A DNA stretch of 64,000 bases, taken from Janthinobacterium agaricidamnosum (GTDB lineage Bacteria; Pseudomonadota; Gammaproteobacteria; Burkholderiales; Burkholderiaceae_D). Position numbers and translations under genes: made by a program. The notes under the pieces were generated by a model, which made no database searches, was not told the origin of the DNA, and saw only the letters and a program-made list of their open reading frames with translations. Shown piece by piece: positions 32,723 through 41,651 of the stretch (within the stretch, counting starts at the first letter, position 1; each line of letters opens with the position of its first letter). Location: the NCBI RefSeq assembly GCF_003667705.1, contig NZ_CP033019.1, positions 4,526,001 to 4,590,000 on the forward strand. Direction: 5' to 3'.

Positions 32723-33724
32723 TCAGCGCAACGCCGGTTGTGACTGCTGCACGGCCGCCTTCATGGCGCCCGCGCCCATGGCGGCGCCAAACTTTTTGAG
32801 CACGCGCTCCGGCAAGCCTTCATGTTGCGTGTAGTCGACGATGTCTTCCGCCTTGACGACGTCGCGCGCCACGCTGTCGACCGTGCCGAAATCGTCGGCC
32901 AGGCCCATTTCCACGGCTTTCGCCCCCGTCCAGTACAGGCCCGAGAAGGTATCGGCCGTTTCCTTCAGGCGCTTGCCCCGTCCCGCCCGCACCACCTCGA
33001 TGAATTGCTGGTGGATTTCATTGAGCATGCCTTGCGCATACGCCTTGTGCTTTTCCGTCAGGGGGCTGAACGGGTCCATGAAGCCCTTGTTCTCGCCCGC
33101 CGTCAGCAGGCGGCGCTCGACGCCCACCTTTTCCATCACGCCCGTAAAGCCGAAGCCATCCATCAGCACGCCGATCGAGCCGACCACGCTGGCCTTGTTG
33201 ACGTAGATGCGGTCGGCGGCGGCCGCGATGTAATAGCCGCCCGAGGCACACATTTCATCGACCACCACATACAAGGGCTTGTCCGGATAGCCCTTGCGCA
33301 AGCGCTGCATCTCGTCGACGATCATGCCGGCCTGCACGGGACTGCCGCCCGGACTATTAATATGCAGCACCACGGCCACCGAGCCGCTATCGGAAAACGC
33401 CTTGTCCAGCGCGGGAATGACGACGGCGGCCGAACCGCTGCCTTCGGACTCGATGGCGCCGCTGATGTCGATCAGGGCCGTGTGGCGGCCCAGGGTTTCG
33501 CTGTCGTCGGCCGTGTTGTAGTCATAAAACACCCACAGCGCGAACAGCACGATCAGCAGCCCGAAGACCTTGAAAAAGATGCTCCAGCGGCGGTGCGCGC
33601 GCTGCTCTTGCAACGTGGCAAATACCAGCTTTTCCAGCACGTCGCGCTCCCAGTTGCCCGCAGGGGCGCCGTGGCCGGCGGCTGGCGCGCTGCTGTCCAG
33701 CTTGTCATTCGTGTTTTCGCTCAT
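32723..33724 (-). CDS. sppA: Signal peptide peptidase SppA, S49 family
   Basis: This 333-residue, membrane-anchored serine protease clears leftover signal peptides. A single membrane helix (about residues 48-66, FFKVFGLLIVLFALWVFY) is followed by the S49 domain. The nucleophile is probably Ser161 in EMCASGGYYIAAAADRIY and the general base Lys213 in LTAGENKGFMDPFSP; the 52-residue spacing equals that reported for Bacillus SppA. HINSPGGSPVQAG is the other family motif. It is a short, single-domain form. It lies 42 bases downstream of the Rieske gene on the same strand. Confidence 0.93.
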   Translation of the reverse strand: MSENTNDKLDSSAPAAGHGAPAGNWERDVLEKLVFATLQEQRAHRRWSIFFKVFGLLIVLFALWVFYDYNTADDSETLGRHTALIDISGAIESEGSGSAAVVIPALDKAFSDSGSVAVVLHINSPGGSPVQAGMIVDEMQRLRKGYPDKPLYVVVDEMCASGGYYIAAAADRIYVNKASVVGSIGVLMDGFGFTGVMEKVGVERRLLTAGENKGFMDPFSPLTEKHKAYAQGMLNEIHQQFIEVVRAGRGKRLKETADTFSGLYWTGAKAVEMGLADDFGTVDSVARDVVKAEDIVDYTQHEGLPERVLKKFGAAMGAGAMKAAVQQSQPALR

Positions 33725-33765
33725 GGTTCACTTTGTTTAAATTGCAATAATGCCTGCACGGGGCT

Positions 33766-34143
33766 TCAGGCCGGCAGCGGCTGGACATACTCGTCGGGCT
33801 GCCAGTACAGCTGCCCGTCGCGCTCGGTCACGTGTATCGGACGCAAGCGGCCGCCCTTGCACGGGCCGCCAGCACACAAGCCGCTCTCCGGCACATAGAT
33901 GGCGCCATGCGTCGAACACATCAGGTACAAGCCGCTGGACTCGAAAAACTCGCCTTCGGCCCAGTCCAGTTCGATCGGTACGTGGGCACAGCGGTTCAGG
34001 TAGCCATACGCCTTGCCGCCGTGGCGCACGACAAAGCCCGTGGTCGTTTCGCCGCCGGCCGCGACGGGAAAGCGCACGCCCTTGCCGCCATCGGCCACGG
34101 CGCCTGCCGCACAAATCAACACTTCCGTCACATCAGTCATCAT
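33766..34143 (-). CDS. Rieske [2Fe-2S] domain protein
   Basis: This 125-residue single-domain Rieske protein has the two metal-binding boxes: CAHVPIELDW (Cys-x-His) and CSTHGAIY (Cys-x-x-His). An additional CAGGPCKGGRLRPI follows, and the end is WQPDEYVQPLPA. It is probably a small soluble electron carrier or ferredoxin-like component. The chosen start (MMTDVTEVLICAAG) overlaps the stop of the upstream HAD gene as ATGA; a longer frame to 34206 runs into the HAD gene. The rluC-HAD-Rieske-sppA order is common in Burkholderiales, but the partner enzyme is unknown. Confidence 0.88.
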   Translation of the reverse strand: MMTDVTEVLICAAGAVADGGKGVRFPVAAGGETTTGFVVRHGGKAYGYLNRCAHVPIELDWAEGEFFESSGLYLMCSTHGAIYVPESGLCAGGPCKGGRLRPIHVTERDGQLYWQPDEYVQPLPA

Positions 34144-34814
34144 GCGTGCTCGCTCAGCCATTGGTGCAGGTCGGCCACCGTGGCGGCCGAATACAGGGGG
34201 TGGCAAGCTTGCAACTGCGCCACCGGATGCGCACCATACTCTACGGCAATACCGGCCGCACCCGCATTGCTTGCCATCAACAAATCATGGCTGGTGTCGC
34301 CGATCATCACGGTACGGCGCATATCCTGCCCCAGTTCGCGCGTCAGTTCCTGCAGCATGGCCGGATGGGGCTTGGAAAACGTTTCATCGGCGCAGCGCGT
34401 CGCATCGAACAGCGACAGCAGCTTGACGGCATTCAAGGAGCGGTTCAGGCCGACACGGCTCTTGCCCGTGGCGACGGCGAGAAAGTACGCTTGCTGCGAG
34501 AGTTCCAGCAGCATCTCGTGTACGCCGGGAAACAGGGTCAGCTCATGGTCGCGCGACAGATAGTGATAGCGGTAGCGCTCGGCCATGCGCGCATGGTATT
34601 TCGGCTCCACGTCGGGCATCACCAGCTGCATCGCTTCCTGCAAACCCAGGCCGATCACATGCGAGGCCAGCAACTCGGTGGGAATGGGCAAGCCCAGGTC
34701 TTTGGCCGATGCCTGGATGCACTTGACGATGGTCGAGGTACTGTCTATCAGGGTACCGTCCCAATCGAAGACGATCAGATCAAATTGCTTTCTTGCCATG
34801 TTTCCCGACGGCAT
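34140..34814 (-). CDS. HAD-family phosphatase (Gph/PGP-like)
   Basis: This 224-residue haloacid-dehalogenase hydrolase resembles phosphoglycolate phosphatase. Motif I is FDLIVFDWDGTLIDS with the nucleophilic and acid/base aspartates, motif II is LAVATGKSR, and motifs III and IV are around FSKPHPAMLQELTRELGQ, then RRTVMIGDTSHDLLMA. The cap lies between motifs I and II. I start at 34814 because AAGGAG lies nine bases upstream; the ATG at 34799 is an alternative. The end overlaps the Rieske gene. Substrate is not determined. Confidence 0.87.
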   Translation of the reverse strand: MPSGNMARKQFDLIVFDWDGTLIDSTSTIVKCIQASAKDLGLPIPTELLASHVIGLGLQEAMQLVMPDVEPKYHARMAERYRYHYLSRDHELTLFPGVHEMLLELSQQAYFLAVATGKSRVGLNRSLNAVKLLSLFDATRCADETFSKPHPAMLQELTRELGQDMRRTVMIGDTSHDLLMASNAGAAGIAVEYGAHPVAQLQACHPLYSAATVADLHQWLSEHA

Positions 34815-34904
34815 AGCCGCCGGCTCCTTGAGAATGAATGATGGCGACTGACTACCTTGTGAGTAGTGTCGCGCGCACGCGGTAGATCGTTAAGTAACTC
34901 CCAA

Positions 34905-35900
34905 TTATCGTGCGGCAACGGCCAATGGTTTGCCCAAGCTTACCAAGAAACGCTCGCATTCGGCAGCCAGCGGCGCGTTCAGGGTCATCGTCTTGCCCGT
35001 TTCAGGGTGTGTAAACGTGATCTGGTGCGCGTGCAGGAACATGCGCTTCAGGGCGCCGCGCGTGCTGTCGGCTTTCAACAGGGCACGGTTGAGGGCAAAG
35101 TCGCCATATTTATCGTCGCCGGCGATGGGGAAACCGGACGACGACAGGTGCACGCGGATCTGGTGCGTGCGTCCCGTCTTCAATTCCGCTTCCAGCAAGG
35201 CGAAGTTGTGATATTTATGCAACAGTGAAAACACCGTGTGCGACGCCAGGCCATCGGCCTGCACGGCCACCCGGCGCTCGCCTTCGGCCGTCGTATATTT
35301 ATGCAGCGGCAACTTGATATGCTGGCGCGCATTCTTCCAGTCGCCGGCCACCAGCACCAGGTAGCGCTTGTCGGTAAGGCCGTCGCGCATCTGCTCGTGC
35401 AGGTTGGTCAGCGCCGTGCGTTTCTTTGCCAGCAACAGCAAGCCGGACGTGTCGCGGTCCAGGCGGTGCACCAGTTCCAGGAACTTGGCGTCGGGGCGCG
35501 AGGCGCGCAATTGCTCGATCACGCCGAACGATACGCCCGAGCCGCCATGCACGGCCACGCCGGCCGGCTTGTCGATGACGAGCAGCTGCGCATCTTCGAA
35601 GATGATCTTGAATTCGGCGGCCGGCGCGCCCGTGGGCGCCTTTTCGGCCACGCGCACGGGTGGAATGCGCACCACGTCGCCGGCGGCGAGGCGGTACAGC
35701 TGATCGATACGGCCTTTATTCACGCGCACCTCTCCCGATCGCAAGATCCGGTAGATGTGGCTTTTAGGCACTCCCTTGCACACTCTTAATAAGTAGTTGT
35801 CGATGCGCTGGCCTGCTTCTTCCTCGGCGATCGTTACGAATTGGGCTTGCGGCTGAACCGGGGGTGTTGAAGGGGGAACAACATCATTTTGACTCTTCAT
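34905..35900 (-). CDS. rluC: 23S rRNA pseudouridine synthase RluC
   Basis: This 331-residue enzyme modifies uridines 955, 2504 and 2580 of 23S rRNA. An N-terminal extension is followed by the S4 domain AGQRIDNYLLRVCKGVPKSH, then IYRILRSGEVRVNKGR. The catalytic domain has LELVHRLDRDTSGLLLLAKK with the catalytic Asp at about residue 148, and GRTHQIRVHLSSSGFPIAGD. The start is preceded by GGGAAG. It is divergent from rne, the usual neighbour arrangement in Burkholderiales, which supports RluC over RluD. Confidence 0.93.
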   Translation of the reverse strand: MKSQNDVVPPSTPPVQPQAQFVTIAEEEAGQRIDNYLLRVCKGVPKSHIYRILRSGEVRVNKGRIDQLYRLAAGDVVRIPPVRVAEKAPTGAPAAEFKIIFEDAQLLVIDKPAGVAVHGGSGVSFGVIEQLRASRPDAKFLELVHRLDRDTSGLLLLAKKRTALTNLHEQMRDGLTDKRYLVLVAGDWKNARQHIKLPLHKYTTAEGERRVAVQADGLASHTVFSLLHKYHNFALLEAELKTGRTHQIRVHLSSSGFPIAGDDKYGDFALNRALLKADSTRGALKRMFLHAHQITFTHPETGKTMTLNAPLAAECERFLVSLGKPLAVAAR

Positions 35901-36591
35901 TTACTATGTCTTCCCAGAAATCTCTCTAAGTCCTTCATTTTGAATATATAATTGTTTTTGCTGCGGCCCTGGCTGCTGCGAGTGTAAGAATAAAAGCACA
36001 TTTTACACAGGGGCGTCTCCACCGGCCTCGCCAAATTGCAAATTCGGTGGAAAAAAATGTATATGCACCATCCCTGCGCGAATCAAGGTTGCACCGTAGT
36101 TGTAATCGGATAACGCGTGGAGATGCTGAAGTGAGTGTGGGATTATAAGGATAAGTACCCGTTAGCGCGACTTATCGAGTCGGGCTCGCGGGTTGATGAA
36201 GTTGATAACGCTTGCCGTTTTCGCCAAACCCGTATGCGGTCACCTGAGGTTGTCGATGAATAGGCTGAGGCCAAGCCTCGCCATCGCGATCCCTGTAATG
36301 AGCCGGCTTACGATTTGGCTCTGAATTTGCTGACCACTTGCATTCTCTGCCCCCGATGCAGTTCATTCTCATCCGGGCTGTTACAGATGAGTTGCAAGTG
36401 TCCCGTGCACTCGGCATGACGATTGACCTCACCGCGCCTGTTGCGGCCGTAACGTATACCTCGTACGCGTTGTTGCTCCGCACGCCTGGGCATTTCCCCC
36501 GCCAGCACTCCCGTTCTCGCATATATCCCTGTACTTCGCCGCTTCCCCGGAAGCGGCTTTGAGATGGCCTACGGGTCGCGGAGTTATAAAA
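35901..36591 (+). promoter_or_regulatory. 691-base rluC-rne gap with probable rne leader
   Basis: The region holds no convincing gene. The rluC-proximal end is AT-rich (35940-35960), suitable for a divergent promoter. The rne-proximal part should be a long leader, since RNase E genes elsewhere are autoregulated through their 5' untranslated region. A strong stem GCCGCTTCC (36538-36546) / GGAAGCGGC (36549-36557) lies 35 bases before the ATG. Antisense and plus-strand frames here lack ribosome-binding sites and family likeness. Confidence 0.5.
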
Positions 36592-39500
36592 ATGAAACGC
36601 ATGTTGTTTAATGCCACGCAGCAAGAAGAACTGCGCGTAGCGATTGTCGACGGACAAAAACTGATCGACATCGATATCGAGACAGCCGGGCGCGAACAGC
36701 GCAAATCCAACATCTACAAGGGCGTGATCACGCGCATCGAGCCATCGCTCGAAGCGTGCTTCGTCAGCTATGGCGAAGACCGCCACGGCTTCCTGCCTTT
36801 CAAGGAAGTTGCCCGCACGTATTTCCGCGAAGGCGTCGACGTCCGTAACGCCTCCGTCAAGGAAGCGCTGCGCGAAGGCCAGGAAATCATGGTGCAAGTG
36901 GAAAAGGAAGAGCGCGGCAACAAGGGCGCCGCCCTGACCTCGTTCGTCTCGCTGGCCGGCCGTTACCTGGTATTGATGCCGAACAACCCGCGTGGCGGTG
37001 GCGTATCGCGCCGCGTGGAAGGGGAAGAGCGCCAGGAATTGCGCGAAACCATGGATAAACTGGACTTGCCTGCTGGCATGTCCGTGATCGCCCGCACCGC
37101 CGGCATCGGCCGCAACGTCGATGAACTGCAGTGGGACTTGAATTACCTGATGCAACTGTGGCGCGCCATCGAAGGCGCCGGCAAGTCGGCCAACGGCGCG
37201 TTCCTGATCTACCAGGAATCGTCGCTCGTCATCCGCGCCATCCGCGACTACTTCCAGCCCGACATCGGCGAGATCCTGATCGACACCGACGAGATCTACG
37301 ACCAGGCGCACCAGTTCATGAGCCACGTGATGCCCGACATGGTGCACCGCGTAAAGCGCTACAGCGACGACGTGCCGCTGTTCTCGCGCTTCCAGATCGA
37401 ACATCAAATTGAAACGGCCTACAGCCGCACCGTGCCGCTGCCATCGGGCGGCGCCATCGTCATCGACCACACGGAAGCACTGGTCTCCGTCGACGTCAAC
37501 TCGGCCCGCGCCACGCGCGGCTCGGACATCGAGACGACCGCCTTCAACACCAACTGCGAAGCGGCCGAAGAAGTGGCCCGCCAGCTGCGTTTGCGCGATT
37601 TGGGCGGCTTGATCGTCATCGACTTCATCGACATGGAAGTGGCGAAAAATCAACGCGAAGTGGAACAGCGCCTCAAGGATGCGCTGCACCATGACCGTGC
37701 CCGTGTACAAATGGGCAAGATTTCCCGCTTCGGCCTGATGGAACTGTCGCGCCAGCGCCTGCGCCCTTCGCTGTCCGAAGGCTCGCACGTGACGTGCCCG
37801 CGCTGCTCCGGCACCGGCCACATCCGCGACACGGAATCGTCCGCCCTGCAGGTGCTGCGCATCATCCAGGAAGAGGCGATGAAGGAAAACTCGGCCACCA
37901 TCCACGTGCAGGTGCCCGTGGACGTGGGCGCCTTCCTGCTGAACGAAAAGCGCGGCGAAGTGCTGAAGATCGAGAACCGTCACCGCATCGCCGTGATCCT
38001 GATCCCGAACAAGCATCTGGAAACGCCGCACTACAAGCTCGAACGCATCAAGCACGACGATCCGCGTCTGGAAGACAGCCAGGCCAGCTACAACCTGGCC
38101 GAAAGCGCTGAAACCGATATGGCGTACAGCAAGCGTCAGAAGGAAGAAGCCAAGCCGCGCCAGGAAGCCGTCGTCAAGACGATCACCCCTGACCAGCCGG
38201 CACCGCTGGTCGAGCGCAAGCCCGTCGAAGCAAAACCGGCCCCGGTGGCCGCGCCTGCCGCGCCGCAAGGCCTGATCGCCAAGATCATCAGCTTCTTCAC
38301 CGGCGCCCCGGCACCGGTGGCGCCAGCACCCGCCCCTGTCGCACCGGCCAAGCCGGCCGGCACGGACCGTGGCGACCGCAACAGCCGTGGCCCGCGTGGC
38401 CGTGGTCGTAACGGCAAGCCTGGCCGCGAAGAGCGCGAACCTGGCCAGGGCCGCCCAGCCCAGGACGACGCGGCGAAAGAAGCGGAAGCACTGGAAAAGG
38501 CGGCCCGTCCGCCACGCCCGCCGCGTCCGCCACGCGAACCGCGCGAAGCGCGCGAGAACGGCGATACGGCAGCGGCACCACGCGAACGGGGCGAGCGTCC
38601 TGAGCGCGCGGAACGTCCGGAACGCGCAGAGCGCCCGGAACGCGCCGAGCGTCCGCCACGCCAGCCACGCGAAGGCCGCGAACCACGCGCCGACAAGGCT
38701 GTTGTTGCTGAAGTGAAAGCTGAAGAACTGGCCCTGGTTGGCGCCAGCGCCAGCGCGGTGAATGTCGTCGTGGCGTCGAACGGCCCGGACGCTGATGCAG
38801 CACCAACGAGCTTGCTGAAAGCGCCGGCAAATGCCGGCCCTGAAGGCGAAGAGACGGAAACCGACGTGGAAGGCGAAGAACCGCGCCGCCGCCGCCGTCG
38901 TGGTGGCCGCAACCGCAACCGCCGCGACCGCGAAACGGGCGAGCTGATCGAATCGGCAAACGGCGAAAACGAAGGCCAGGACACGCCAGTGATCAGCTTT
39001 ACGGTCGCTCCTGCGCCGGAAGCCGCAACGGATGCTGCGCCGGTCGCCGTCGTGGCTGCCGCCGCGGTCGTCGCCGTCGCTGCGCCGGTGGAAGCTGCCG
39101 TCGTGGAAGTGGCCGAAGTGGTGGAAGTGGTAGAAGTGGCCAAGGTGGTGGACATCGCCAAGGTCGAAGAAGCCGCTCCTGCCGCTGAAGCCGCGCCAGT
39201 TGCTGCACCGGTCGTAGCGCAAGCCCCTGTCGAAGTGGCTGCAGCGCAAGCTGAACCAGCCGCTGCCGAGCCAGCGCCAGCTGCCGAGTACAGCTTTGCC
39301 GAGAAAGCGGAAGCTGCACCGGCGCCAGCGCCTGCTCCAGCGGAAGTCATCGTCGAAGCGGCACCGGTCGAGGAAACGGTTGCTGTCGTGGAAACCGTCG
39401 TCGTGGCTGAAGAAGTTCCAGCAGCAGCGCCAGTCGCCGAAGCGGCGCCGGCCGTGGCGCAAGCCGCACCGGTAGTTGCCGAAGCTGCACCTGCACCTGC

Positions 39501-39750
39501 TCCTGCTCCTGCGCCTGTCGCTGCTCCAGCTTCCGCACCGGCTCCATCGCCGGTGCCTGCGCCGCTGGACCTGGACGCAGTGCTCGGTTCGGCCGGCCTG
39601 ACCCTGGCTGCCACCGATCCGGAAAAACTGCGCCTGGCGCAGGAAGCGGCCGCCAAGGCAGTCGCTCCCGTGCGCAAGCCGCGCGAACGCAAGCCATTGC
39701 CGCCGCAATCGGATGAGCCGTTGATCCAGGTCAACACGCAACGTCCATAA
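36592..39750 (+). CDS. rne: Ribonuclease E
   Basis: RNase E (1052 residues) starts mRNA decay and processes stable RNAs. From the ATG at 36592: MKRMLFNATQQEELRVAIVD, then the S1 domain with NIYKGVITRIEPSLEACFVS. The DNase I-like catalytic core has Asp301 in LVSVDVNSARATRG and Asp344 in GGLIVIDFIDMEVAKNQRE. The Zn-link is CPRCSGTGHIRD with Cys402 and Cys405. The C-terminal half (from about 510) is the disordered scaffold: an Arg-rich part with repeated RPERAE, then RRRRRRGGRNRNRRDRE, and a long Ala/Pro/Val-rich tail before LIQVNTQRP. It has its own terminator. Confidence 0.97.
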   Translation: MKRMLFNATQQEELRVAIVDGQKLIDIDIETAGREQRKSNIYKGVITRIEPSLEACFVSYGEDRHGFLPFKEVARTYFREGVDVRNASVKEALREGQEIMVQVEKEERGNKGAALTSFVSLAGRYLVLMPNNPRGGGVSRRVEGEERQELRETMDKLDLPAGMSVIARTAGIGRNVDELQWDLNYLMQLWRAIEGAGKSANGAFLIYQESSLVIRAIRDYFQPDIGEILIDTDEIYDQAHQFMSHVMPDMVHRVKRYSDDVPLFSRFQIEHQIETAYSRTVPLPSGGAIVIDHTEALVSVDVNSARATRGSDIETTAFNTNCEAAEEVARQLRLRDLGGLIVIDFIDMEVAKNQREVEQRLKDALHHDRARVQMGKISRFGLMELSRQRLRPSLSEGSHVTCPRCSGTGHIRDTESSALQVLRIIQEEAMKENSATIHVQVPVDVGAFLLNEKRGEVLKIENRHRIAVILIPNKHLETPHYKLERIKHDDPRLEDSQASYNLAESAETDMAYSKRQKEEAKPRQEAVVKTITPDQPAPLVERKPVEAKPAPVAAPAAPQGLIAKIISFFTGAPAPVAPAPAPVAPAKPAGTDRGDRNSRGPRGRGRNGKPGREEREPGQGRPAQDDAAKEAEALEKAARPPRPPRPPREPREARENGDTAAAPRERGERPERAERPERAERPERAERPPRQPREGREPRADKAVVAEVKAEELALVGASASAVNVVVASNGPDADAAPTSLLKAPANAGPEGEETETDVEGEEPRRRRRRGGRNRNRRDRETGELIESANGENEGQDTPVISFTVAPAPEAATDAAPVAVVAAAAVVAVAAPVEAAVVEVAEVVEVVEVAKVVDIAKVEEAAPAAEAAPVAAPVVAQAPVEVAAAQAEPAAAEPAPAAEYSFAEKAEAAPAPAPAPAEVIVEAAPVEETVAVVETVVVAEEVPAAAPVAEAAPAVAQAAPVVAEAAPAPAPAPAPVAAPASAPAPSPVPAPLDLDAVLGSAGLTLAATDPEKLRLAQEAAAKAVAPVRKPRERKPLPPQSDEPLIQVNTQRP

Positions 39751-39781
39751 GCGCGCCGGGTTCGCCCAGCCGCCAATGATG

Positions 39782-39810
39782 AAAGGGGGAGCTCAGGCTT
39801 CCCCTTTTTT
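39782..39810 (+). terminator. Rho-independent terminator of rne
   Basis: AAAGGGG (39782-39788) pairs with CCCCTTT (39801-39807), followed by T to 39810 (six T in all). It lies 31 bases after the rne stop and just before chrA. Confidence 0.85.
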
Positions 39811-39838
39811 ACGTCCCCACCTTTGCCAGCCAGCCGCC

Positions 39839-41179
39839 ATGCACGAGAACGCCAACCTTCCCCCTCCCGCCCCCGTCAGCCTGCGCAGCGCCTTCTGGTA
39901 CTGGCTCAAGCTGGGCTGCGTCAGCTTTGGCGGCCCGGCCGGCCAGATCGCCATGATGCATGCGGAACTGGTGGAAAAGCGGCGCTGGATTTCGGAGCAG
40001 CGTTTCCTGCACGCCCTCAATTACTGCATGCTGCTGCCGGGGCCGGAAGCGACCCAGCTGGCCATCTACATCGGCTGGCTGATGCACCGCACGCGCGGCG
40101 CCCTGGTGGCGGGCCTGCTGTTTTTGCTGCCCTCGCTGCTGGTGCTGATCGCCCTGTCATGGCTCTACATGGCGTATGGCAACGTGGGCGCCATCGCCGG
40201 CATCCTGTACGGCATCAAGCCGGCCGTCGTCGCCATCGTGCTGGCGGCCGCCTGGCGCCTGGGCCGGCGCACCTTGCGCAGTCCCAGCCTGATCGCCATC
40301 GCGGCGGCGGCATTTGTCGCCATCGCCGCGCTACGGCTGCCATTTCCGCTGATCGTGCTCGCCGCCGCCCTGCTGGGCATGGCGGGCGGCCGCTGGCTGC
40401 CGGGCCATTTTCATGCCAGCGGTACCTCGCATGGCGGTGCGGCCCGCTACGGCGCCGCCCTGATCGATGACGACACGCCCACGCCGGACCACGCGCGCTT
40501 CCGCTGGCCGCGCCTGCTTGGCACGGCCGCCGTGGGCCTAGGGCTGGCCTTCTTCGCCTGGCTGGGCCTGGCGCTGGCGAGCGGGGCGGACCAGCCGCTG
40601 GCGCAGATGGGCGTGTTTTTCAGCAAGGCCGCCCTGCTCACGTTCGGCGGCGCGTACGCCGTGCTGCCCTATCTGGTGCAGGGCGCCGCCGACCACTACC
40701 ACTGGATCACGAGCGCACAGATGATGGATGGCCTGGCCCTGGGCGAAACGACGCCCGGCCCCCTGATCATGATCGTCGCCTTCATCGGTTTCGTCGGCGG
40801 CTGGAGCCATGCCGTGACGGGAGAACAGCTGTGGCTGGCGGGCATATGCGGCGCGTTCGTCGCCAGTTGGTTTACTTTCCTGCCCTCGTTTATCTTCATT
40901 TTGGCCGGTGCGCCCCTGGTGGAAGCGTCGCGCGGCAATTTGCGCCTGAGCGCGCCGTTGACGGCCATCTCGGCGGCCGTGGTGGGCGTCATCGCCAGCC
41001 TGGCCCTGTTCTTTGGCCGCCATGTGTTCTGGCAAGCAAATCCGCTGCCCCACTGGGATTGGCTGGCGATGATCATCGCGCTGGCAGCCGGCGTGGCGCT
41101 GATCAGGTTTCAAGTGGGAACCATCAAATTGCTGCTGGTCTGCGCCGCCATCGGCCTGTCGCGTGCCTGGCTGGCTTGA
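39839..41179 (+). CDS. chrA: Chromate transporter family protein ChrA
   Basis: This 446-residue, two-domain member of the CHR family pumps chromate (or sulphate-like anions) across the inner membrane. Each half has the CHR motif. The first is FWYWLKLGCVSFGGPAGQIA, with LNYCMLLPGPEATQLAIYIG. The second is FFSKAALLTFGGAYAVLPYL, with GLALGETTPGPLIMIVAFIG. About ten to twelve helices are predicted. The ATG at 39839 is chosen because the frame upstream runs through the rne terminator. The ribosome-binding site is weak, and no chrB-like regulator is nearby, so resistance is not certain. Confidence 0.9.
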   Translation: MHENANLPPPAPVSLRSAFWYWLKLGCVSFGGPAGQIAMMHAELVEKRRWISEQRFLHALNYCMLLPGPEATQLAIYIGWLMHRTRGALVAGLLFLLPSLLVLIALSWLYMAYGNVGAIAGILYGIKPAVVAIVLAAAWRLGRRTLRSPSLIAIAAAAFVAIAALRLPFPLIVLAAALLGMAGGRWLPGHFHASGTSHGGAARYGAALIDDDTPTPDHARFRWPRLLGTAAVGLGLAFFAWLGLALASGADQPLAQMGVFFSKAALLTFGGAYAVLPYLVQGAADHYHWITSAQMMDGLALGETTPGPLIMIVAFIGFVGGWSHAVTGEQLWLAGICGAFVASWFTFLPSFIFILAGAPLVEASRGNLRLSAPLTAISAAVVGVIASLALFFGRHVFWQANPLPHWDWLAMIIALAAGVALIRFQVGTIKLLLVCAAIGLSRAWLA

Positions 41180-41651
41180 ACACGGAAGCGTCGCGCCAGA
41201 CAATCATCGCATCCCGCCGGCATCACCAGAATCTCCACCAACAAGCGCGGAGGATATTATTTCCTTATTATTAATAATCAGGATTTGATGCAGGTTAATT
41301 TAATTGGCGGCATATATATACCATTAATAAATAGAATATTTATTTCAGCAATTTAGTATCTCTCCATTCTCACGCCAGCAACCAGACCTGGACCCGGCAG
41401 GCATGGCGCCACGCTCTGCGCGGCTGCGCCCGACCTGCGAGCACAGCCGCACCGTGATCGATTTGTCATCCCCCCGACATATCATTCTCAAATAAATAAA
41501 TGTGGCATATATGCAACAAATGAAAAATTGATTATTTGAATGAGTGCGACGTCATATACTTACTCGAAAGCAAATTACTGTTTCACCGTCATTAACCCGG
41601 CAGTTTCCTCGAGAATATCCATTAATGCGCGCTCAACAATTACATCATCCC
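41180..41651 (+). promoter_or_regulatory. 472-base AT-rich region upstream of the tolC-like operon
   Basis: There is no gene here. Most of 41250-41620 is markedly richer in A+T than its surroundings, with runs such as TTAATTTAATTGG and AAATAAATAAATG. It includes the palindromes ATTATTAATAAT (41267-41278) and GCATATATGC (41505-41514). It is the natural place for the promoter and regulator sites of the seven-gene operon that follows. AT-rich leaders of this kind are often silenced by nucleoid proteins, but that is inference. Confidence 0.5.

Noticed and set aside
32504..32743. 79-codon plus-strand frame before sppA
   Set aside because: There is no ribosome-binding site, it overlaps the end of sppA, and composition is unlike neighbours.
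26345..36165. Identical 12-mer AAGTACCCGTTA in the flhF upstream region and the rne leader
   Set aside because: In 64 kb many identical 12-mers are expected by chance, and the flanks do not match.
36172..39741. 1189-residue open frame antisense to rne
   Set aside because: It mirrors the RNase E gene, has a composition typical of an antisense GC-rich frame (His/Arg/Phe-rich) and shows no domain. The sense gene is unmistakable.
41505..41514. GCATATATGC resembling the marR-upstream CATATATGCA motif
   Set aside because: Ten bases in an AT-rich stretch are too little to claim a shared regulator. It is mentioned only as a palindrome.
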